Both the position numbers and the translations under genes were made by a program. A DNA stretch of 48,718 bases from Azolla pinnata (Eukaryota > Streptophyta > Polypodiopsida > Salviniales > Salviniaceae). This document shows positions 11,750 through 21,000 of this stretch, one piece after another (position 1 is the first letter of the stretch; every line of letters starts with the position of its first letter). The DNA lies in NCBI GenBank assembly GCA_037176905.1, contig JBBBWG010030533.1, positions 1 through 48,718 on the forward strand, read 5' to 3'. The notes below the pieces were generated by a model. It did no database searches and was not told the DNA's origin. It worked only from the letters and a program-made list of their open reading frames with translations.

Positions 11750-13750
11750 AGATCACTATTTTATGGATCCTGAGTGGAATCGGAGCTTTGAGCCTAAGCT
11801 GCTTTGCCCTTCGAATCTTCTACGATGGTATGGCCATCCGAACACATCAAATCTGAAGATGGCAGAGCTATGAAATGCATCCTGATGCCAGCAACCAACC
11901 CCAGATGGGCAATTGATCCGATGCGCCACATCCTGTGAATATGAATGTATGTATGTATGTCTGTATTGCTTCGTCGGTAGCCATGCATGGCAATTGATCC
12001 GATGCACCGATCGTCTTACCACATCGAGGGCAGCCAGTAAAACGCATGTCTAGATCGAACCCAGCTTCCTTGACAGCAACAGATGCCCAGATCGCACACA
12101 TCCAGCAGCAGTCTGTGGGTAGTGTGCTTCATTCGTCATCATGCACCATCATGCTAATCTCATGTGTCGACAAGGGGACATACATGTATGCATGCGTGGT
12201 CGATCGCATGCAATGCAATCCGAGCTTTTGAGGGCTATTGCTTGATTATTTCTGACGCTTTCCGTACGCACTCTGGCAATTTCATGGTCTTCTTCTCTTT
12301 CTTGCATTCTATGTCGGTTACAACTTACACCCACATTCATTCAAGTGCAACTGATGGAGGCGAGGCAAGGATGTGGCATCAAGAACGAACGTAACATTCG
12401 CAAGCTTCCGGTTCTTCCGTAAACACGAATGTAAGTTTGCAAACGTTCGCGAATGTCATGTGCTTTTCTTCCTTGCGAATGGCTTATACGAGATCATCAC
12501 TTTCATAACAAGGTCACGATAACAACTTATGTTTTTGTTTATACTTCTGCAACAAGTTGAAAGCGGAAGTCGTGTGTGTGACAAACACACAAAGAAAGTT
12601 TTAAGACTTTTGGTTTAACAAACTCTGTATGAGAGAATCGTACTCGATATAAGCGATTGAGAATCTCTCGTGGAAACGTAGGTCCGAAATACAATCTTTG
12701 AGATCAAGCTTAACACAGATGTTCGAATCGGGAAATCTGGGGGACATTATATTTAGTCTTTAAGATCACATCATCGACTACGGTAAAGTTAGCTCTTGCA
12801 TGTTTGGGTCGATTTATGTCAAGCGAAATTCGTGATTTTGGGAGCTGCTTGCAACTCTCAATGTCATTCCAAATTTTCAAGCTTCTTGTCAATTATAATC
12901 TTTCAAATGTAATAATAATAATCACACCTCAATCTGTTCAGCCTTCACACAGTAAACTGGATTTGCTCAAGGTATAAGAGATGCAATGTAGGTCAGATTC
13001 AAACCCGCTTCTTAGATTCATAGCCGATGTTTCGTTAGACATCAATTGTTGGATCCAGATAAATTCTTGTACGATTTCGGATGTGGTTATGCCTTCAACC
13101 AATGTTTTTGAGAGTGTCGTACATTCGTCGACGCTTTCCCTAAGGCTTACGTTGAAATAAAACAAGAGGTACAATTAAGTTATCATAGACTTCTTGATAA
13201 GATGGTGTGAAGCAATGGCACTGCCTAATATGGCAAGCTACACATGTTACATTTCTATCACAATTCCTCATTTTACCATCATGAAATGCATGGATTCTTC
13301 TGCACTCCATTCTCAACAGAGCTTGTAAGTGGCCCCAATATGCCAGAAACATCTGGAATGACAAATTGTCAATACAAAGTAGGCTCGTATAACGTTTTTA
13401 CCAAATCATTGTAACCACCATCTCTATTGTAATAAGCAGACTTGGCCTGGCTTACGAGATTAATAGAGAAAGTTAGTGAGCCAGATCAAACGGGGTTTAG
13501 CAACATCCACAACATTGCAGAAATAATAAAGAATTTCCATTGAGTTCCTCGACTGATTCTCGATTAACATGTGTTCAATCCGCAACTGGATTTTGTTCTA
13601 GTGGCTCATTACCAATAGGAAAGACAACGTACTATGTACAACGTACGAAAAAATATGCACTTGTTGATCTACTTGAATCTAAAATACATAAATATAGATT
13701 CAATATGTACATACAGATTACAGTATACAAAAGGGAGGATTACCCAAAAG
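11750..13750. other. Intergenic region between the transporter and the kinase, no supported gene
   Basis: Only short open frames are present. A 17-bp word (GGCAATTGATCCGATGC) occurs twice about 80 bp apart (near 11909 and 11989) with a TGTATGTA run between. Near 12390-12455 ACATTCGC and GCGAATGT form an inverted pair. The minus-strand frames at 12938-13174 and 13140-13364 are not recognised and lack splice continuation. Confidence 0.55.
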
Positions 13751-13757
13751 CGCTTAA

Positions 13758-14122
13758 CAAAATTATAAATTACAGTTTAACGCCCGCTAAAATAAAGAAT
13801 TACAAATCGACGCGTAAACTTATCTTCGACTAAAAATTAGAATTCGATTAATTCCGCTAGCGTCGATCTGATTGCTAATCACCTCTCACTAATTGCTCTC
13901 AATCGATCCCCTTGTTATGTCCGGTGAACAAAAGCCGGCGATTCGAAGAATCGAATCGGCTGATCAACGCGTCGATTCGGTACTACCGATCAAATAATCG
14001 GGCATCATCAATCAGTTGGTTAATTTGATGCTAATCGAGCACACAATCGATTGATTTGCTATGAATTTGATTATTCGTAATTCTCGGTTCTGGTAGGCGT
14101 TAAAATGTAATTTATAAATTTG
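13758..14122. mobile_element. MITE-like element with 46-bp terminal inverted repeats
   Basis: The left end (13758-13803) and the reverse complement of the right end (14122-14077) agree at about 37 of 46 positions, counted by eye. Both begin CAAA and contain TATAAATTACA, TTTAACGCC and a terminal GAGAATTAC or AAGAATTAC. The ~365 bp body has no coding potential, which fits a non-autonomous DNA element. I could not find a convincing target-site duplication. It lies about 150 bp upstream of the first likely kinase exon, so it may have brought promoter sequence to that gene. Confidence 0.75.
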
Positions 14123-14154
14123 ACAGACAATTTATAAATAAGTAAATAATATAA

Positions 14155-14251
14155 AATCGCCATCGCCGTCGCCATCGCCATCGCCATCGCCACCGCCATC
14201 GCCATCGCCGTCTTCTTCTTCTTCTTCTTCTTCTTCTTCTTCTTCTTCTTT
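14155..14251 (+). repeat. (GCCATC)n hexanucleotide tract followed by (CTT)n
   Basis: GCCATC/GCCGTC units run from about 14158 to 14213 and then CTT units to about 14250. Such CT-rich runs are common in plant 5' leaders, so this may be part of the kinase promoter or 5' untranslated region. Confidence 0.8.
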
Positions 14252-14368
14252 CTCAATTCTCTCTGCGTTGCCGAAGGCACAGCGAGCTCGTACATACTGT
14301 ACATATCTCTATGTGCATACAGCTTGCACACTCATACAACAGACGCCCGCATACTGTACCCCGTCAAT

Positions 14369-14615
14369 ATGGTGGTGGTTGTTGATCCATTGCCCACGCG
14401 GAGACCACCAAGAGGAAGAGCTTTGGAACGCAGCAACGCCAAGTCCACTGATGCCCAACTTCTCGATCTGCTCCGCAGCACTTCCAATGTGCTTGTTCGG
14501 CGCACTGATGAGCTCTTAAAAGCAGGTGAAATCGTCGTCGCGGCCTTCATTTTCATGCCTGGAATGTTGCATAGCGTGGCGTGGATATGGGTTCCGCTTC
14601 AGCAGCTGCTCCGAG
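14369..14615 (+). CDS. Candidate extra 5' coding exon of the histidine kinase, or an upstream ORF
   Basis: An ATG at 14369 opens 82 codons that look more like protein than the neighbouring simple sequence. A basic N-terminus (LPTRRPPRGRALER) is followed by a hydrophobic stretch (VVAAFIFMPGMLHSVAWIWV). The frame ends at a good donor, CCGAG|GTAATA, leaving phase 1. Splicing to an AG at 15067-15068 would join it in frame to the ATG of the main kinase frame. That acceptor (ACTTAAG) has a poor pyrimidine tract, and a stop just before it rules out any earlier acceptor in the same frame. A second donor with the same phase lies at 14526. If the join is real the kinase gains a third hydrophobic segment; otherwise this is an upstream ORF in the leader. 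Confidence 0.35.
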
Positions 14616-15070
14616 GTAATATTTCTTTCCGTAGTGAACGCTTTGCAGCAAATCACAGCGCTTTTGTTTGAACAGCATGCATTGCATACAACCACACATG
14701 CCCATCCATTCATACAAACTTGCAGAAACACGTACATACATGCATATCCATCCATATATTCAATTCATTCATTGATTCATAAATGCATACATTCATACAT
14801 ACACATGTACGATAGATACATATGCTTACCTGCGTACAGTACACACACATTTGCTCGTGAATTTTAATGCACAAGCCTTGCTTTCAATCATCGTCGATGC
14901 ATTGGAAAGAAATCCAAATACATTGCGCGATCTCCTGCTTCCGATCAAATGATAATATTCGGTTGTTGAGTGCATCCCGATTTTTGTAACAGCGCCATAG
15001 GTTTGTTTGTAACATTTAAGGGTACTTGGTGCAGAGTAGGGAGTTTCGGTATATCGATCCGACTTAAGAA

Positions 15071-18000
15071 ATGGGGAGGATAGGTTGTATCAGTGATGTT
15101 GATGACAGTGCTTCTACTACCAGAGATTGGAACCAGATGATGAATTCCCAACATGCCACTTCATTGTCAGATCGATCGTCTGCTGAAATCATTACCCCTA
15201 GTGTTGATGAATCATGCAGTGTCGAGGGCAATACCGTGACCACTCAGAAATTCATACGAGCGTCCATCTGTCTCAAGCTCACCATCTTTGTCGGTTTCCT
15301 GGTAAGCAAAATACTTCGAATGCACTAATGCTATTTTTGCTTCCTTTGCAATCCACGATCCTATTCACCAACTGGTGCATGACGTGCTAAAAACTAGATC
15401 AAAGTATATGATTCGTTGATATGGACAGGCGTACAATGTGTTAGGTTGATCCGAATGTATTTATGGATTATGTACTGTGATGTTGTAAAATCGTTCAGTT
15501 TCCTGGTAAGCAAGGCAGCTAGATTTGAATGGTAACTTTTGTTTTTTTTTTTCATGATCAATTCGATTTGCCAATTGGTGCATGATGTGGTCGAAATATA
15601 TCAATGTATAGTCATCCGTTTGGATAGACACATGTGAGATTACGTGATGGGTTGATCTGCATCCCTTTACAAATTATAGTGTGATGTGATAAAAGTGGAC
15701 CAATACATCAAGAAAATTCTTAAAAGTGGACCAATGCATCAAGAAAATTCTTATGATTCGGGTGAGTATGAGAATGGAAACCCTAATTTGACAAATTAGC
15801 TATTTCACTAGCTAAAACTCCCACATCTTTGTGTAAACCGTTTCATTTTATAATCCACATTTCTAGGCATATGGTACATTAGATAGGGAGTAGTTTTTCT
15901 TTAAATTGATTAGTGTATATCTTCAATCATAACTTTTTGGGAGCTAATTATCTGAAGCTATGTCCTTGACAAGCTATTCATCGGTATTCTCATTCTCATG
16001 CTTTCAAGTGGATAATCCATCCTTAAATATATGTGTTACCTGCTAATGTGGTATGCATGTTATAAACATGAATCCAGGTAGTGCTTGCTTCTGGCATCCC
16101 TGCATTAGTCCTTTGGTTGAAGACACATGAGCAGCTTGTGGGTGAAATCCAGCGTAGGCTTCTCACGGTTTCTACCCTAAGGCAAGAACAGCTCAAGGAG
16201 TATCTAGAAAGCGAGAGAGACAAGGCAGGATTGATCGCAAATCGTGTTCTGATTAACAACTTCTTGACTCACAAGCTGAATGCGAATGATAAGAAATCTG
16301 CCGAGTATGATTTAGGGTTAGCTGTCTCGGTGATATCGGATTTCGTGTTTGCCGCAGTCTACAATGCCCAAGGGAGCTTTGTTCTGTCGGCAGGTGAGTC
16401 ATGGGGCCAATACGTACAGCAAACAGTGAATGTCTGGCTTGTTGAAAGATCCGAGGAATTGATCCTCGGCCATCCACAACTAACACCCAAAGGATGGATG
16501 TACAACATGTCGCATGCAATCTACAATGTAAGCAACTGTGTTTCATTTATATATATTCCAAATCAATAGACAATGTAAGATCAGTTTATACGAGTCTCCA
16601 TACATGACATAGTTATGGTGCATAGAGCCTCAGTACGAGCTTTAGCCACATTTTAATGCCTCAATATTGTTGATTTATGAAAGAAGACCTTCTCCCATTC
16701 TGTATGTTCCGTTTAAAGTGTTGTTTTATTGTTCATCAGATAACGATATTCTAGATTTTCTTTCTGATTTTGCAGCCTCAGTACTAGTTTTCCTAGACAT
16801 TTTGGCCACACGATTATATCTTATGCACATTCCTGTAATATAATGGTGAGCTGAACTGCTGTGTTATTTCTGGTTTTGGGGCTTTAGTACAACAAAATTT
16901 GCAATGTGTATTGCCTAAGGCACAATGAGAGAGCTGATCTTGCATGTAAAGTCTTGTCGACTGTCCGAATCCAGCTTGGGAAAGAGTATCTTCATCGGAT
17001 CATGACCCAAAATTTTGGATGGGAAGGAGAATGCCGTCATTGGCGGTCAGTAGATCTATAGGACTGATTTTTTTTTAATGTGGATTTGAATGTAGAATTC
17101 AACATTTATCGGAGTGTTGCTGACTTGGGTGAATGCGACGAAATTGGGGGAACTAGTATACGATCGGACAGGGCTCCAGCAGACGGGTGAACTGCTCATA
17201 GGTATCCAGGAGAACGAATCGAGTGATACAATCGATCTACTGTTGCCTGCATTGCAAGACAAGAACGTGACCAGGCTAAGGTCCGATGGTGCTATGGCCC
17301 GGGCAATGGCTGGCGAGTCTGGTGTGCTACGGCAACGAGACTATAGTGGTGCAAGCATCATTGCGGCTTACACTCCTGTGAAATTCAAGAATTGGGGTAT
17401 GCAGCTCAGCACTGCTCCTTCCTAACCTCTCTCTCTCTCTCTCTCTTGTATCTATCATCTGGCATCTTAAAAAAGCTTGTTGCATGATCGACCCTCAAGC
17501 ACTTACCTTTGCATTGCTGCTGTTCACTAGGGTTGGTTGCAAAGCTGGATGTGCGCGAAGCATATGCCCCAATCCAAAGTGTTCGGATCGTCATCATCAC
17601 CACCATAGTTGTACTTGTTGCGGTGGGGGTGACAGCATCACTAGGATTAGCCAAGGTGAGAAACCACCCATATTGTTTAACAGCTTCGGAGAGCAAAATG
17701 CCTGTGCTCCCAGCTCACTAATGAGCTAACTTTTTGTTCGATTCGAAGGTACTGGTAATTATTTCTACCGAATAAGCTTTATATGTTATTGGATTGCTTG
17801 TTGGTATGCCAGATCTTCACTAAACCTATCATTGAGCTAGGAAGAGCAGCAGTATCGCTCGGTGAAGGTCATATGAGAACCAGGGCACGGAAAGGCAAGT
17901 TCATCCTCCGCGATGAAATAGCTGACCTCATGGACACGTTCAATAGCATGGCACATCGAATCGCGAGCAATCAATCCATCTTGGAACACAAGGTCAATCA

Positions 18001-21000
18001 ATCAAGCAACCAAACTGTATACTCGGGACCATTTTACATTCATGATTCTGTTTCAATATGTGTGTAATTTGCATATGTACAAATGAAGATATATCGGCCG
18101 AATCTTTTCTATGGTTTTTTCTAGAACCTTACACTTGTTGCGGGGTTTTAGGGGTTTAGGGATCTAGTACGCCCCCGATTGTCTCTCTTGTTTAATCTTT
18201 CGCAATAGTTTTCACAAACATTTGTACTTGTTATGGGAGTCTTTTGCTCAAACAAAGCATGTGAATGTGAACAAAAAATCTGTGTCCTGGACATGTATAT
18301 TAGCTATAGCTGGAATGTTCTGTGTTGTTACTTGTCTGACAAATGGATCATCGATCGCTTTCCATAGTCAGAAGGATCCCCTGAAGCTATGTTTTTGGCA
18401 TGGCCTTTTTTAAGGTTGTTCAGAAAGAGAACAATGACTTAATCGGTTTTAACTGCATGAAAGCTGTAAAACTGTAAAAACGGCTATATTAGTGTTTTCT
18501 CACATTCCCATGGTTTCACTCATTTCTTGGAGACCAGGTTAAAGAGAGGACAGTGGACCTCGCTCGTGCTAATGATGGACTTGCCACTGAAATAGAGGAG
18601 CGGAGGAGGATTGAAGTGGAGCTTCAGAAGGCAAAAGATGCTGCTGATGCTGCAAACCGATCCAAGTCGGAGTTCCTTGCAAATATGTCCCACGAGATTA
18701 GGACTCCATTGAATGCCATCATCAACTTTACGGAGCTTTGCTTGGACTCTCAGATCACCGCCGAGCAGAAGGAATACCTAGACTATGTAATGTGCCAATC
18801 ATTCACAACCTCTGTTTCAGCAAGTCTTTCTTCTGAAATCGAATCGGTAGTGTGATTGTGTATGCATTTGTGTATATGCATTGGTACTGCATATGTGGGT
18901 TAGGTTTGTGTGCATAAATTAGCATGCGAATATGTGGCATTTACGTATGTGTCTGTGCTGCAGCATATGCATATACTTCTATGTACGTCATACCATCTTG
19001 CTGTCCATATTATGTATACATTTGTACATACATGCACATTACACATACATCCACACATACTGGGGATGGGGCTGCATATCTCATGCTTGTGGCTGGTTTA
19101 GGTTTGCTTTGCATCGCAACATTTACTACGGCTCATCACTGACATCCTAGACTTCAGCAAGATCGAAGCTGGGAAATTAGAGATAGAGGAGGTGCAATTC
19201 TCGTTGTATGATCAGCTAGAGCATGCCGTGTCAGTTCTTGCAACACGTGCTTTACAAAGTGGCTTGGAGCTGTGTTGTTGCATTGCACCCGATGTCCCTG
19301 ACCAGCTTAAAGGGGATCCTGGAAGGTTACTTCAGATATTTGTGAACTTGATTGGTAAGTTAAGATTAATTCTGGCGTATATATTTCCAGTACAGATGCA
19401 GACACATATGCATACGTACATTTATCCATGCTTGCATGCATATAGACAGATACACGTGCATGCATCCACACATCCATAACCAGGAACACACAACACAGAC
19501 AGATACATGCATACACATCAAGCATATGTGAATGTAGGTATGCATTGGGGTGCACCAGAGATCTGGGTCTCAGCATACATATAACCTGACAATCAATATC
19601 TAGTCCTGCAATCCATAGCTATGAACAATGCATCTAACCATTTGGGTGGCTCATCCTTGAATCTACTTACTCTTCAAGGTCCACTTATCATCAGCATAAG
19701 CTTAGTGTCAGCACTAGTTCTACAGACGATCAAATTTATTTGAATTCCAATTCTTGCATCTTTTGTGTATTCTTCGATGCCATTGCAAAGCTTATGTGAC
19801 GAAATGTGTTTTCTATGTATGGAAAGGTAAGAAATTTCAATTTACATATGTTAGGTAATGCCATTAAGTTTACGGAGAAAGGTGAAGTCGTCGTTTTTGC
19901 ATCCGTTGAAAACAGAAGTGCGGATTCTGTTGAGATGAAGTTTGGTGTCAAAGATACTGGTACTTGTTACACCTCCCCCTGGTACTTCAAATATGAAATC
20001 AAGCATTTTCTGTATAATTTTCCCATCACTTACTTTAGTACGATGTCTTGTTTTGCTTGGTTTTGTAGGCCTTGGCATACCTCCTGAGAAGCAATCACTA
20101 CTATTTAAGGCTTTCTCCCAAGTAGACTCTTCTACACACAGGCTAGTTGTTACTGTCTAAACAATCATTGTATAGCATTTTTGCCGAGTACACGTCTGTA
20201 TGCAGAAGGTTGAGATTATATTTTCTATCAATATAGCTAGTTGTTGCAATTGTTTGTTCTATGACACCCGATCTTGTAATATCGTCAATATGCCATTGTC
20301 AAAACTTCCGCAAAGCAGACAGAAGCTTTGCTTATCTTGCATTTTGAGCGCATGCAGGCATTATTGCTGTCCATCTGCATAAAACAGCAATATTTCATTT
20401 TGGAGTACTTTGGATGATGTTAAGCAGTACTTTGTTATGCAACATTGCTCAAGAAAATATCCATTTGAAGTGATGCAAAAACATTTAAGCAGATTACGCA
20501 CTCGAGCATCGCAAGTGTTTGTGCTGCAACTTTTATGGTAAAGCTAAACAGGAGAAATCTCGATTCCTTGTACTCTAGGCTTTATGGAGGTACGGGGCTA
20601 GGGCTAGTGATCTCAGCAAAGCTTGCTTCAGCCATGGGCGGGATGATGTGGGTCGAAAGCTCTGGCATACCAGGACAAGGGAGCACCTTCTTGTTCAGAG
20701 CAAAGTTTGGGACAGCAGAAACCAGCTCCTCCAGCAGTCCAATTCATGTATACAGCTTCAAGGAGGCGAAAGCCCTCGTGGTTGACGATAACGACACAAG
20801 TTGTCGGATGCTTGCTGGATTGTTAGAGGTTGTACTCTCTCTCTCTCACACACTCACACACATGTTGCTGTTCTTCTCTTTCTACTGGCCACATAATCGT
20901 CTGTTCTTGCGTTTCTCACATGTGCTCTTCGAAGCTTTGATCCAAGTGCCGGATCTTCAAATATCCAGACTTTTTCGGAACATATAGCTATTGTTTATTT

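Noticed and set aside
12938..13364. Retroelement gag-like or other gene on the minus strand
   Set aside because: Two short frames without recognisable motif, start context or splice joins.
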